Shown here: piece by piece, positions 32,501 to 40,654 of the stretch
Numbering within the stretch: the stretch's first letter is position 1
Layout: every line of letters starts with the position of its first letter
Assembly (NCBI GenBank): GCA_963931865.1
Contig: OZ007517.1
Coordinates: 8,296,676 to 8,360,675 of the forward strand
Length of the DNA stretch: 64,000 bases
Direction of reading: 5' to 3'
DNA from: Axinella damicornis
Lineage: Eukaryota; Porifera; Demospongiae; Axinellida; Axinellidae
The notes under the pieces: generated by a model
What the model saw: only the letters and a program-made list of their open reading frames with translations
Told to the model about the DNA's origin: nothing
Database searches by the model: none
Translations under genes and position numbers: made by a program

Positions 32501-33809
32501 TCCTCCACCGAACAGTTAGTGCTGGGCAACACAGATATGTTGTATCACATCACTGTACACTAGCTACAATCGTGAGACAAGATAGAGAAATACATGTAGC
32601 AGAAAGGGAAAAAGTTACTAGGTAGCTAGTGACGATAGCACAAAACAGTTCACCCTATGTACGTACATACGTATCTCTTCACACAATACATGTATAACAA
32701 GAGTAGGAAACAATATATTAAGATGCAGGAGGGATAGCAGAACAGCAAATAGTAGGGAAACAAGCTAGGGAAGATAGCATAAGACAGTTCAGTGTACAAC
32801 CACACCCCACATATATCTTCACATAATACGTACATAATTTATACTGAGCTGTTAGCTATGCTATCATCCGTCCCTTATTTCTGGAGATACATAAAAATTA
32901 GTAGGGCTGCAAGTGTTGAGTGTTTTTTATGTTGAAATGGATGTAGCTACTCCTGATATGGTAGCATACATTCCTTACTTGTAGCCTCGTTCCCAGGCCT
33001 TCTACACCTCTTGTTTTTGCAGTATGCAAAAATGGCCGCTCCGTTTTTGCATACTGGAGGTGTAGAAGGCCTGGGAATGAGGCTACTCACTTAATGTTTG
33101 TTAGGAGCTCTGTTTTCCCATAGTCTTTGCTGAGGGCAGCAGTGTTGGAGCTATTGCTGGCGCACTTGCAGCAGTGGGCAGTGTCACTATCATCTCCATC
33201 AGTATTGTTGTCATAGTTATTACTGTAACAAGGAGTCGTCGAGCCCGGTTTGACTTGCATAAGGAAGAGAGGTAAGGAAATCTATTCTACCTGTCTGATC
33301 TACAGGCATTAAATGACATGGGTTGCATAGCACAATTATGAATATTGCTTGCTGTCAATGACAATGCCTTGAGGAAATTCTTAACCATTATTGCATCTCC
33401 TACGGTGAATGTTCTTCCGATCCAAAGTTTGTAAGATAGAAGGCTAGCTGCATGTGTGATGATTGACTAGCCTCGTTCCCAGGCCCACTTTCGGTTCCAT
33501 ACTGCAAGCAACGAAAGTCTGGGTGGGGGCCTGGGATTGAGGCTAATGATTGACCAATGTCTGGTAACTTTCAGCCACAGTGCAGCTGACATGTCTGGAC
33601 GTGCCTCTGAGATCAAGTTTAAAGAGAACATCCAAATGGCAGAATGTATGGCATATGGGAGTCTTGCTACACATCAAGCACGAGGAAGAGGGAATTACTC
33701 GGTTGGCCAAAGTCTTCCTGGTGCAGTGATCGAAGGACAACAGAGAGAGGAGGGTGAAAAAGATGCCTGTGAAGATAATGACGAAATTTATGAACCCATA
33801 CCTAATTAG
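17480..33809 (+). CDS. Gene B: complete Ig/FN3 type I membrane receptor
   Basis: A multi-exon receptor gene read from signal peptide to stop. Exons: 17480-17555 (signal peptide); 18983-19315 (V-like Ig); 20660-20887 (half Ig, doubtful); 20983-21285, 22328-22678, 22992-23324, 23391-23732, 24809-25132, 25201-25554, 25921-26247, 26323-26682 and 28509-28844 (Ig domains alternating between two subtypes); 29212-29466 plus 30195-30287 (FN3 in two exons); 31541-31810 (FN3); 32461-32514 (Pro-rich linker); 33124-33271 (transmembrane); 33575-33809 (tail, stop TAG). All extracellular exons are phase 1-1, so any can be skipped or duplicated without a frameshift. The protein would sit in the plasma membrane with an adhesion or recognition role and signal through tail tyrosines (inference). 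It is the middle member of the three-gene array. Confidence 0.8.
18983..19315 (+). CDS. Gene B exon: V-like Ig domain
   Basis: A phase 1-1 exon of 111 codons. Key residues are Cys in ALLCTTT, a CC pair a few residues on, Trp in TQWFFPNGSQV, and Cys in GIFRCDILDA. It is the ortholog-like partner of gene C exons 50494-50823 and 57523-57858, which carry the same motifs. Asn-rich NNSI suggests N-glycosylation. Confidence 0.8.
19500..20000. mobile_element. Relative of the TACCGTATTTCCGCG element
   Basis: This intronic stretch matches the reverse complement of much of 27290-27830. Shared features are the end taccgtatttctgcgaatag (19623), the word ttactttggcagtag and, near 19910, cgtcgctttgc. One end is clear; the other is diverged. 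Confidence 0.6.
20000..20600. other. Intron of gene B, no gene seen
   Basis: Intronic sequence between the element above and the half-Ig exon. I recognise no coding or repeat signal. Confidence 0.4.
20660..20887 (+). CDS. Gene B exon: C-terminal half of an Ig domain (doubtful)
   Basis: The reading GPPTRSIRVLSNPTM...LQRNDSGTYTCNAVASP...MLNIMVVG matches the second half of gene C exon 54900-55226 (SGNYTCSATARP...SIVVVG). The first half, with the first Cys and the core Trp, is missing. A possible phase-1 acceptor is ...cctcgtag at 20659; the donor GTAAGA is good. It could be a spliced half domain or a decaying exon. Confidence 0.45.
20983..21285 (+). CDS. Gene B exon: Ig domain, subtype 1
   Basis: Acceptor ...cttctctag, donor GTGAGT, phase 1-1. 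It reads TISESGTGIAGDPFNLTCTV, then VVQWIHSNGT, then SHGGPYTCQSVVDEASS, so both Cys, the core Trp and the D-x-x-Y-x-C-like motif are present. It is closely related to gene C exon 54526-54828. Confidence 0.85.
22328..22678 (+). CDS. Gene B exon: Ig domain, subtype 2
   Basis: A phase 1-1 exon. Landmarks are TTLSCSITLN, VDTTVNIG, VVVTWMGPQG and TTAGSYTCEAIMIPVPD. Subtype 2 exons have a longer C strand region with V-D-T-x-V-x-V and a C-terminal E-A-x-V/I-x-P pattern. The intron before it (21286-22327) holds no recognised exon. Confidence 0.85.
22819..22902. mobile_element. TAGCC...GGCTA miniature element
   Basis: TAGCCTTGTTCCCAGGC and GCCTGGGAACGAGGCTA enclose an almost perfect internal foldback centred on gcatacagtatgc. 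No target duplication is clear here. It is intronic in gene B. Confidence 0.8.
22992..23324 (+). CDS. Gene B exon: Ig domain, subtype 1
   Basis: Landmarks: VFALTCSVTVV, AIEWQYSNGS, LTLKFNRTRTSDHGQYNCQA. Phase 1-1, acceptor ...ttcctag, donor GTCAGT. Confidence 0.85.
23391..23732 (+). CDS. Gene B exon: Ig domain, subtype 2
   Basis: Landmarks: LFNLTCYIQLDPAVDTEVSV, GMWNRSGTPL, VDDGLFTCKALVEPQTP. Phase 1-1; only 66 bases of intron separate it from the exon before, so exons 22992 and 23391 form one subtype 1-2 unit. Confidence 0.85.
24809..25132 (+). CDS. Gene B exon: Ig domain, subtype 1
   Basis: Landmarks: FYNLTCMVTENL, VITWMNSTGSPL, SHGGEYTCTANLTFPE. Phase 1-1, donor GTAAGT. The 1.1-kb intron before it contains an inverted copy of sequence from 16486-16630. 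Confidence 0.85.
25201..25554 (+). CDS. Gene B exon: Ig domain, subtype 2
   Basis: Landmarks: LALSCSIQLNSSVDTNVNIS, HKWSGPGSQ, TDTGAYTCEALVVADPE. Phase 1-1; the intron before it is only 68 bases, as in the other 1-2 units. Confidence 0.85.
25703..25731 (+). repeat. Poly(G) tract
   Basis: 29 consecutive G in a gene B intron, just after a TAGCC-family-like end (ggccttgttcccagcc, 25662). Confidence 0.95.
25921..26247 (+). CDS. Gene B exon: Ig domain, subtype 1
   Basis: Landmarks: TYTLTCTAVVVENL, TVAWRFFNRST, SHAGQYACSANVTAKS. Phase 1-1. The acceptor is ...tccactgaag, which is adequate but not strongly pyrimidine-rich. Confidence 0.8.
26323..26682 (+). CDS. Gene B exon: Ig domain, subtype 2
   Basis: Landmarks: YFNLSCTITLDPAVNTAVNV, GTWSKSGNEL, TDGGSYICEATVIPSDA. 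Phase 1-1; a 75-base intron links it to the subtype 1 exon before. Confidence 0.85.
27124..27174. repeat. 51-bp perfect palindrome
   Basis: 25-base arms beginning gtgagcgtcttccggaatat are exact inverted copies around a single G. Intronic in gene B. Confidence 0.9.
27290..27830. mobile_element. TACCGTATTTCCGCG terminal-inverted-repeat element
   Basis: The left end TACCGTATTTCCGCGAATA (about 27292) and right end TATTCGCGGAAATACGGTA (to about 27830) are exact inverted repeats. CGAATAAACGCCGCCC-like units repeat just inside both ends. TA at each end would fit a Tc1/mariner-like TA target, but the class is not certain. A related copy in opposite orientation lies at 19500-20000. Confidence 0.75.
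28210..28475 (-). mobile_element. tRNA-derived SINE
   Basis: Read on the minus strand from about 28472, the sequence starts like a tRNA. TGGCCAAGTGG is a fit to the pol III A box, and GCTTCCAACCC, about 50 bases on, is a degenerate B box. A non-tRNA body follows and ends near an A-rich ACAAAAGAAAAAT at about 28200. It lies immediately before Ig exon 28509 in gene B. Confidence 0.6.
28509..28844 (+). CDS. Gene B exon: Ig domain, subtype 1
   Basis: Landmarks: QYTLTCTVQVVRFL, EVTWLDASGSQL, THQGSYTCRACISIDK. Phase 1-1. It is the last Ig before the FN3 region. An extra Cys pair (RAC, DHC) may form a second disulfide. Confidence 0.85.
29212..29466 (+). CDS. Gene B exon: first part of FN3 domain
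   Basis: Acceptor ...gttcttgcag, donor GTAAGT, phase 1-1. It reads PSSIRSLMVARVSDNSISIT, then WQEPITTNGIVRYTIEL and FTLTIAAQGL: the A-F strands of an FN3 domain. Confidence 0.8.
29551..29880 (+). repeat. Diverged tandem duplication in intron
   Basis: Two adjacent copies (about 29551-29700 and 29722-29880) share accagtacagtt, caccccacatgttg, gttccaatacgact and gccag-cagta-aacctca in order. Confidence 0.75.
30195..30287 (+). CDS. Gene B exon: last strand of FN3 domain
   Basis: A 93-base phase 1-1 exon reading AFVPFSANVTAVNLAGPGDP, the F-G strands of an FN3 domain (V-x-A-V-N-x-A-G-x-G). It completes 29212-29466. It is too short for a gene finder based on long open frames, but both splice signals are good. 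Confidence 0.75.
30771..30874. repeat. 104-bp perfect palindrome
   Basis: Two 51-base arms starting gcccgtttgagtgtatgaaa are exact inverted copies around AA. Intronic in gene B. Confidence 0.95.
31165..31452. mobile_element. hAT-like miniature element with 8-bp target duplication
   Basis: Ends TAGGGCTCGAAC and GTTCAGGCCCTA are 12-bp imperfect inverted repeats. Inside are several inverted CTAGTCGACTAATT-like motifs. ATTGGGTA flanks both sides (31157-31164 and 31453-31460), a perfect 8-bp duplication as in hAT elements. Non-coding; it lies just before FN3 exon 31541. Confidence 0.9.
31541..31810 (+). CDS. Gene B exon: FN3 domain with polybasic insert
   Basis: A phase 1-1 exon. Landmarks: GPETAPHNVTINRLNGTAMN, VSWVPLNLVEARG, YVITFEPAS and GLQSGVPYDVSVSGQ. 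A loop carries NQRKRQLQ, a polybasic site in a similar place to GRKRRQ in the first gene A FN3. Confidence 0.8.
32461..32514 (+). CDS. Gene B exon: 54-nt Pro-rich linker
   Basis: Between ...ttcttctccag and GTTAGT, phase 1-1, reading SPVVRVLPEPTPVPPPN. It takes the place of gene A's Thr/Pro stalk before the membrane. The splice signals and phase fit, but it is very short. Confidence 0.6.
32620..32835. mobile_element. Diverged TGTAGGGAT-family hairpin element
   Basis: It shares words such as gatagca-aa-acagttca, aggaaacaa and agggatagcagaacagcaaa with 13333-13607. Two half copies lie in the same orientation rather than as a clean hairpin. Intron of gene B. Confidence 0.45.
32981..33086. mobile_element. 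TAGCC...GGCTA miniature element
   Basis: TAGCCTCGTTCCCAGGCC and its inverted copy enclose a long foldback (ttctacacctc / gaggtgtagaa, ttttgcagtatgcaaaa). No clean target duplication. It ends 37 bases before the transmembrane exon of gene B. Confidence 0.85.
33124..33271 (+). CDS. Gene B exon: transmembrane helix
   Basis: Acceptor ...ttttcccatag in phase 1, donor GTAAGG in phase 2. It reads FAEGSSVGAIAGALAAVG, then a run of I/V residues and RSRRARFDLHKEE. From GSS onward it is as in gene A, while the preceding residues differ, so the duplication or conversion edge lies within this exon. Confidence 0.85.
33468..33545. mobile_element. TAGCC...GGCTA miniature element, paralogous insertion
   Basis: The same element, position and flanking ATGATTGAC duplication (33459-33467, 33546-33554) as 5733-5810 in gene A. 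Confidence 0.85.
33575..33809 (+). CDS. Gene B last exon: cytoplasmic tail
   Basis: It reads the same as gene A 5840-6074, including AYGSL, NYSVG and terminal IYEPIPN, and I see no nucleotide difference. Introns and 3' flank differ by indels and substitutions, so this exon is more conserved than its surroundings. Confidence 0.9.
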
Positions 33810-33953
33810 ACGGTACGTGACCAGTTTTGTAGCTAGCTATGCACTGTACTTGTATTGTGAAACTTTTGTATACCTTTGGAGTGTTCATTTTAACTTGAAG
33901 ACAATTATTGTATAATTATACAGTACACTGTGTTTTAGGGATGGGTGTTGTTT

Positions 33954-34980
33954 TTATAGTCCAGAGAGTATAATTATGAGAACTTGCTTGGGAAGGACCC
34001 TCAGATGACATGGATTCCTGTCAAAATGAATGGCAGTACTCAACAGCCTGGGTATAAGTACTGGGTCTGCATGATGAACTGCATCCGCAATCCGTCGATC
34101 TGGGCGATCTGTACTATAACTAGGAGAATGCATGGCATTGTGGGGCAAGCGTGAGCGAGTGCAATGCAATGCAGAACAAGTATTTTCCATGCAGTCATGC
34201 AGTCAAATTTTTAATGTCCCTTGCCAATGCAGCCGACCAGCTTGCAGCAGATGGAAAAGAACTCCTCGTGACAACTTCCTTTAGTGTAGTAGAAGGCCAC
34301 TGGAATGACCAGTGCTTCTTCAAAAAGGGTGTGTCGGAAAGTCAGGGTTGATCTGTAGAAATCCCCCAATTGAAAGGTGGTATCATAAGATAGTAATTGG
34401 GGTGAGGGTGAGTCCACTAGTAACACTCGATCGAGCTCTTCAAGTGGTGCTGTGTGAGCACAGACACATACGTATACTAGGTCAGGGTGTGTACGTATTG
34501 CATGCACAAAATCAGGCATATCTGTTGCCAGTTCGTGCACGTGGAGGTTATACAAAGAATCATGTGACAAACGTTGCCTCTCAAGCATCTTGTGTCTTAC
34601 ATTCTTTACCTGTTTCTTATTACGAGGCCGCAGAAGAGAAGCGTGTGTTGGGGGTGGAACTTGTGTGATGTGGCTCCTGTAAACCTTTGCTGTTGTGGTG
34701 TGCGTACATTCCTTTTCTAGGCTTCGAAGAACAGATGGGCATGTTCAAATGTGTGGCCTTGTGATGTGCTTTGCAGAGTTTCCGTGGTGGAAGTTGACCG
34801 CAGCATTTCCTTTGAGCTACTTGGGGTGAGCAGTTGGTATGTATGCTTCATGAAAGCAGAGGATGGCTCATTTGGTGTGCTTATCTGGAAATAGGATTTC
34901 TTCACTTTGGGATTTTTCTTTGGTAGTTGTCGTACTCCCGGCCTGGTTTGTCCACTGATACAGGTCACAGCGCCAATCAT
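33954..34980 (-). pseudogene. Degenerate MULE-like transposase remnant (copy 2)
   Basis: The longer minus-strand frame 34588-34211 reads LSHDSLYNLHVHELATDMPD, PSPQLLSYDTTFQLGDFY, FRHTLFEEALVIPVAF and CHEEFFSICCKLVGCIGKG. This resembles the middle of MULE-type transposase proteins. A second patch is at 34980-34717. It pairs with 6364-7803; this copy keeps the CHEEFF frame lost in the other. No complete catalytic domain. Confidence 0.5.
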
Positions 34981-34989
34981 CTCAGTAGC

Positions 34990-35494
34990 TGAACGAAGTG
35001 AGAGACCTCACAGCCGATCTGCTGACCGAGGTGTGTCACGATGTTGAGATGCCGAAAATGCAAGAGCTAACAGGAGAACACCTTTTGCTCCGGACAGCCA
35101 ACACAGAGGATGGAGCCCGGTTGGACATATATAGGCACAGGGTTTTTGGGAGAACAGGTGGCAATGTGCATTCTTTGACATAAGGGTGTTTTAACCAAAC
35201 ACACAAAGCAACCGATCGACCTCTGCCTATAGCTACACCAAACATGAAGCCGAAAAGAAGAGGACCTACGGCCAACATGTTCGTGAAGTGGAGCACGGAT
35301 CTTTCACTCCCCTGGTCTTTGCCTCGACTGGCGGAATGGGAAAGGAGGCAACCATCTGCAGCTGCTACAAACGTATCGCCTCTCTGCTTGCACTCAAGAG
35401 GAATACAACTTACTCACACATGATGGCCTGGATTCGCTGCCACCTCTCATTTGCTCTGCTCCGTTCCTCACTCATGCACTGTAAAAGACTATAG
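34990..35494 (+). pseudogene. Dead C-terminal domain of a reverse-transcriptase-type retroelement protein
   Basis: The reading [17 protein letters not shown]...[21 protein letters not shown] is followed, in a shifted frame, by [17 protein letters not shown], then a stop, then KHEAEKKRTYGQHVREVEHG, SFTPLVFASTGGMGKEAT and RCHLSFALLRSSL to a stop at 35492-35494. I recognise this as the conserved C-terminal module of a retroelement polyprotein common in sponges and cnidarians (from memory; exact family unknown). One frameshift near 35140 and one in-frame TAA near 35190 make it a pseudogene. Confidence 0.65.
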
Positions 35495-37190
35495 GGTTGT
35501 TATAACTGAGCTTGGTTACCCCAGTTGCAATTCCATGGAAAGTAGATCAAAGCAAGTATAATGTACCTGTTTAGGAGATGCTTTGTTAACAAGGATGGGG
35601 ACATTTGGCGACAAACAAGTGGACCCTTTTATGACCAGCATTTAAGTGGCCTCTAATGCATTACACATTGTAAGCTTTTATTGGACACTTCGGTAACAAG
35701 CAGATACACATTTAATTAGCACTTTGAACAAGCAGGCACAGTGTATGCAGATTGTAAGCTTTTAAGGGAACAAGGTATGAATCCCAAGCAGGAGTGCCAT
35801 GACCTGGATCCAGATCACTCTTCAGCTACATGGGATATCATTTTAATTGGAACTGGAACTGGGTTAAGCAAGCTCAGTCAGTTAAAACAACTCTAGTCTT
35901 TTTACAGTGGTGCATGTGCATTCGTGGCACCCGCTCACACCTCCACCATGCCATCAAAAGCAGTGAAGTCTCCATCGACCTTGTTCGATGTGAGAGTTGC
36001 CTGTCCTGAACAGTGACTGACAATCTTGTTTCATATTCTTGTTCCTTATTTTGCATATTCCATATTTTGTATAATACTTTTTCCTCTGTACTTGTACACT
36101 TGTATATATGCACCAGGAGTGTATTATATTGTTTGCAAAAAAAAAAATACACAGGCAGTGTACTTCCTGTGTATAGCTTGTGTATTATGTATTCAAGGAT
36201 AAAACTGAACTGTATATCATTGGAGAGAGTTGAACCATTAGGCACCTTGGTCTCATTGTTTCCTTAGACCTCTCCTGCATGGTCCAACCATATAATTTGT
36301 TACTGCAACAATAGTTGAGCTAAAATAAGTAGTGTACCCAACTACAAGGTAAACAAAGAAAGATTGTGCTTAAAGGTTAATGAAGGGGAGGAAACAACCA
36401 AACGGTAAATATTAATACGAATGGGGATTGTGGGATAATGAACTGCTAGGTACATGTGTACAACCGCGGAAAGTACATCAGCCAGAGGACTATCTTATAC
36501 AGCCTTGTGTGTGCAGTCTACATTGCAGAAGTGAAGGCAGCTCAAGCAGCTTGTGTAGCAGTGCAAATTCTGGAAATATATTTGAAGTATAGACCTATGT
36601 CTATAGGTCCTTCTGCAAGTGAGGAGACCACATCGTGAGCAGCGTATTCCAATGTTGCCATATTAAAGCCTCCACTCTCCACATCTGAGTATTTATAGCT
36701 ATAGAATGCCTTTACACAAGTCCCAGACCATACTGTACGTCTGGGCATGCATTTATTGTCAATGTGAGTGGTCCAGACGATTATTCAGCAAACCAAAATA
36801 ATTTTGCAGCTGTGCTGAGGCTAAAAGGATTCTCTCAGATCGACGGTACAGTAGCTATGTAGAAGGGGAACGGTTTGTGTGTTCTAAGGAACTCAGTTCA
36901 CCCTGCTGGTATTTTCCTGCTGGTATTTTCCTGCTGGTATTTTGTATCATATCAGTATTTGCTCTTGTACTGTAGTTAACTTGAACTTCTTTTGCGGGGT
37001 ATATATTCATATGCACTTGATTAGCTGCTTTTGTATGCCCAGGCAGTTAAGTAATGTGCCGTTGTTTCTCGATAGCTAAATCTCTTTGCAGCATTACTGA
37101 ATTGGTGAGCGGGAAGTGTGCCCTGGAAGTAGGGCAATAAGTTACTGCCCTGGCCATGCAGTGCTGAATGCGCATGCGTGCCCAATGCAG
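35495..37190. other. Intergenic, little recognised
   Basis: No supported gene. A 14-bp unit (cctgctggtatttt) is repeated three times at 36902-36943. Short hairpins lie near 36150 and 36585. Confidence 0.5.
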
Positions 37191-37383
37191 ACCAATCAAA
37201 GCAGGTTTTAAAAAAATTATTGCTGATTGGCAGACCGAAAGTCGATATAGCGAGCGGAGTTCCCGAACCGAATGTGCACTGTGCTACTGAGCTCACTGTC
37301 ATTATCATACCAGTTCAAAAGGTGAGATGAGTTTTTGGTTAGTGTCTGTGGCTGCTCACCCCACTGTGTAGACTCGATATAGC

Positions 37384-37427
37384 CATAGATAATAAACTAC
37401 GAAACGTTTCGTAGTTTATTATCTATG
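37384..37427. repeat. Short foldback (CATAGATAATA family)
   Basis: A perfect 44-bp palindrome starting catagataataaactacgaa. Its right half plus the next bases is repeated directly at about 37447-37483. Confidence 0.85.
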
Positions 37428-37578
37428 ATATAGCTAAGGTTTTTGACGTTTCGTAGTTTATTATCTATGATATAGCTAAGGTTTCTGAGATTGTTTTTCT
37501 GGATGGAATAAACCCTTGTTGTGTACAAGTCAAGTTGCAAGCTATAATTATGACCTCTCCTGACCACTATACCCGGCA

Positions 37579-38142
37579 GGGCAAGTGGAAAAGGCGGATA
37601 TCGATACGGTCGGACGCGGACGCGGACGCGGACACGAACCAAAACTCATTTTTCAGCCCTTTGCAGCAGAAGCTAAACGTTATTCATTCGCTAAAGTTGC
37701 TTGCTTAGCCTATTGAACCGCCTTTCATGTCTTTCCTCGAGTCAGCAGAGGTCAAAGGCCACGTGCATATTTAATAAGCTTCAAGGAAACGACTAGAAGA
37801 ACATTTATTTATTGCAGAAACCCAACTCAGGCCTTTTGCCAAAGCATAGGAAGCAGAAATAATATTCCTATACCATCTATGACGATGGCTGATCGAAGCT
37901 CGAACTTTCATTGTTGAAGCTTATTAAATATGCACGTGGCCTTTGACCTCTGCTGACTCGAGGAAAGACATGAAAGGCGGTTCAATAGGCTAAGCAAGCA
38001 ACTTTAGCGAATGAATAACCATGTTTAGCTTCTGTCCTATACTGCAAAGGGCTGAAAAATGAGTTTTGGGCTGAAAAATGAGTTTTGGTTCGTGTTCGTG
38101 TCCACGTCCGCGTCCGACCGTATCCGCGTTTTCCACTTGCCC
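37579..38142. mobile_element. 564-bp foldback transposon with 9-bp target duplication
   Basis: Long inverted arms (37579-37784 and 37924-38142) start GGGCAAGTGGAAAA and end TTTTCCACTTGCCC around a 139-bp middle. TACCCGGCA flanks both sides exactly (37570-37578 and 38143-38151). The paralogous site near 9470 reads tacctggcaatagtcatg without the insert, an empty site. Arms over 200 bp with a 9-bp duplication suit a non-autonomous Mutator-like element. The right arm has an extra direct repeat of gctgaaaaatgagttttgg. Confidence 0.9.
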
Positions 38143-38229
38143 TACCCGGCAATAGTCATGATTTCAATGGGGTAAAACTGTGTCAAACAGAAGACCACAT
38201 ACTACGTTCTGTGTGTGTGTACAGTATGT

Positions 38230-38254
38230 GGGGGGGGGGGGGGGGGGGGGGGGG
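38230..38254 (+). repeat. Poly(G) tract
   Basis: 25 consecutive G, in paralogous context to 10568-10594. Confidence 0.95.
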
Positions 38255-38939
38255 CTTGTGCTGCTCATTTAACTGCAGATGACGGACTTTGAAGCATTCA
38301 ATTCTAGCCAATTAGATGATGAACTGAATCAGAAACTCCTGGCCGCCATTGTTCACACTGTCATTGGCAGTATGTGATTCCGTGCATTCATTGAGGCAAC
38401 CCTGATAGTAAGCAAGGCAGTGTGAAATGTGAGCTTACCCTTAGCAGTTGCCCTACAAGGAGTGCAGTTATCACTCATTTGTTGTTTACATTCTCTGGAT
38501 CCATTATTACCGTGCGTGAAACAATAACAATCAGTTGTGTCCATCTGTCTGTCGTCTGTCTGTCTGTCCAGTGAAAAAATTGCGCTATCTAACTACAGGC
38601 TTAAACGGTTGCCAATAACATTGCAATCCAAAACAAAACCAGTGTCTGTGTACCTGATAGCAACCAAAGCACTTCTGATCTATGCAGCTCCAGCTTTGTG
38701 TTATTAAGGTAGGAAGCACGGCATCGGCGAAATCGCGCAATTTTGCTCATGAATAATTAATGAGATGACGTCACTTGCATACGGTTATTTAGAGTTATTC
38801 ATCTGTTTACGTTTTCCCATGGCGGCAACCGGAATAAACAAGGGGGGCTTCTTTCTTTGATGCGGCTAGCGGCCCTTTCGAGTTTCAAATCGGTACTCTG
38901 ATGTGGCCGTGCGGTACTTTGAAGATTTGTTTGAACACT

Positions 38940-39720
38940 CTTTTTTTTTTTTTTTTTTTTTTTTTAAGTAAGAAGCTATTCTAGCTGATTGAATGTGGCG
39001 ATGGGCTATCTGTGTGTGAATAGCTAGGTGGAGTGAGCAGGAATGTTTGTGGGTCTGCTGAAGTGGCCGAAGAACAGCCTGGAAAGTGAACAGCCTCCGA
39101 CAGCTCCCTGGCCAAGGTACTCTAGAGAGTTGACCTTTCGGCATTACAGGCCCCGCCCATTTTCGTGTTAGGGCGAATTTGGCTGGTTTGGTAGCTGGAC
39201 TGGATTGGTGAGAGGGAGTAGATGTGTGGCCAAAACTCGGTAACCGAGAGGTGAACGTGGAAAAGCATCCCTATTTTTGCAGGGGGTAGGTTGACCTTTT
39301 GGAAACTGGCCTTGGCTCGAGTCGGTTTTAGTTGGTGTGCGTGGAATTTTTTTCGAAAGCCTAGGGTAGCCAAACCTCTGTTTTTGAGGGTGGCAGTGAG
39401 TTTTGGGCTGTAGCCTGCAAGTGAGGAGAGCAGGTGGTAAATCCATCCGTAGTTTTTGGGCCTGTTTTGTGTGTGTATTGATGATGGGGTCAGAGTGTGG
39501 GTGGGGCCTTGGAGAGGGTCCAAATTTTCAGTTTCGTAGAGGGCCTTAAAATTGAGTTTTAGGGCATTTTCAAGCAGAGGGAGCAGTTTGATGCAAAGTA
39601 TTGCTGAAACTTGTGTACGCTTTGATGCTGCCCATTTATCCATCAACTTGGTTTCGGAGATCGCGGTACCCATGTTTACTACCTTAAATGACGGTAGCTA
39701 GGGTCCGCCATTTTAATACG
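38940..39720 (-). pseudogene. Candidate retroposed sequence with unknown 183-residue frame and poly(A)
   Basis: On the minus strand an open frame of 183 codons (39673 to 39122) starts MGTAISETKLMDKWAASKR; I do not recognise it. Before it lies aaaatggcggaccc, and after it (38965-38941) is a run of about 25 A on this strand. The stretch sits in an insert absent from the paralogous flank of gene A. That suggests a retroposed copy (a LINE part or a processed transcript), but it could be a young gene or a chance frame. Confidence 0.35.
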
Positions 39721-39920
39721 GTCAGCAACTAAAAGTACATGCTACATGGGCTCTGGTTCATACCGAATCCGAGGGTCTGGGAACGAGACTAACCGAATCC
39801 ATGTCAGTGCAGTGCAGTATTAATCTTAGACTGGATGGCGCGCAGGATATGAATACACTCTAGTTTCCCAACTGGGACTGTATTGTTGCATGATAGTGGT
39901 AAGAGTTATGAGTTTGCATG

Positions 39921-40645
39921 TCAAAACATGAGTCATTGGGGCTTAAAGGGTTAAGTTGATATGTCTAGATGGCAAATTTGCATTACGTTGAGGCATATGA
40001 CTGACAATGACAGCACAGAGCACTACTTTCCCTCGTGTGATCGTGGCTTTCATGCACGTATACTGAGAGACTAGGTATTGGACAACTGAATGCTTGATAC
40101 ATGGCAAAAGCTTGCATAGACTTACATTTTGTCGAGTATTCTAATTGAACGAAATAGCAATTCCGAAATTAGTTACGGTAGCTCCAATGATGTCAGTATA
40201 CGAATTAAGCACAGTCTGCATCCAGTATTTCAGCTCTCACATGGAGTAAATGCTCTACTGAGCACTTCCTGTTTGCTGCTGTTGTACTTCACATTTTGTC
40301 AAAATTCAATAGGAAGCCATGTTAAGTGGGTGACTGGTCCCTGACTTCACTTACTGAGTTGTTTTGTGAGTACATGGTACAGTCTGTAATCATCAAGCCA
40401 TCTGCTCAAGTAGATGGGTTTAAGTCAATGTTTCTATAAGACATGCCTTCTGTTAACCTCAGCTTATCATGTACAAAATGGGACAAGACCTGGCATGTAG
40501 TATTTTGAGCCACTGGATGTTGTGTAGGCTGTGGAGTCATAAACTCTTCCGACTGCAGCTGCTGCAGTTGCCAGCAGTTTCATGGGGTGACAGTAGACCT
40601 TCTACATACCTTACTCATTGCACACATGGTATAGTGTGCGGCATG
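39921..40645. other. Intergenic, nothing recognised
   Basis: No gene, repeat or RNA was identified. Confidence 0.4.
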
Positions 40646-40654
40646 TAATCTCGA

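Larger units (their letters stand above)
37190..39920. repeat. Intergenic segment paralogous to 9050-11330
   Basis: Stretches match the flank of gene A in order, for example gcgagcggagttcccgaa (37250), attctagccaa (38300), ggagtgcagttat (38458) and tttcccaactgggactg (39865). It is interrupted by a foldback element (37579-38142) and an insert of about 1.35 kb (about 38513-39862). Confidence 0.7.
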
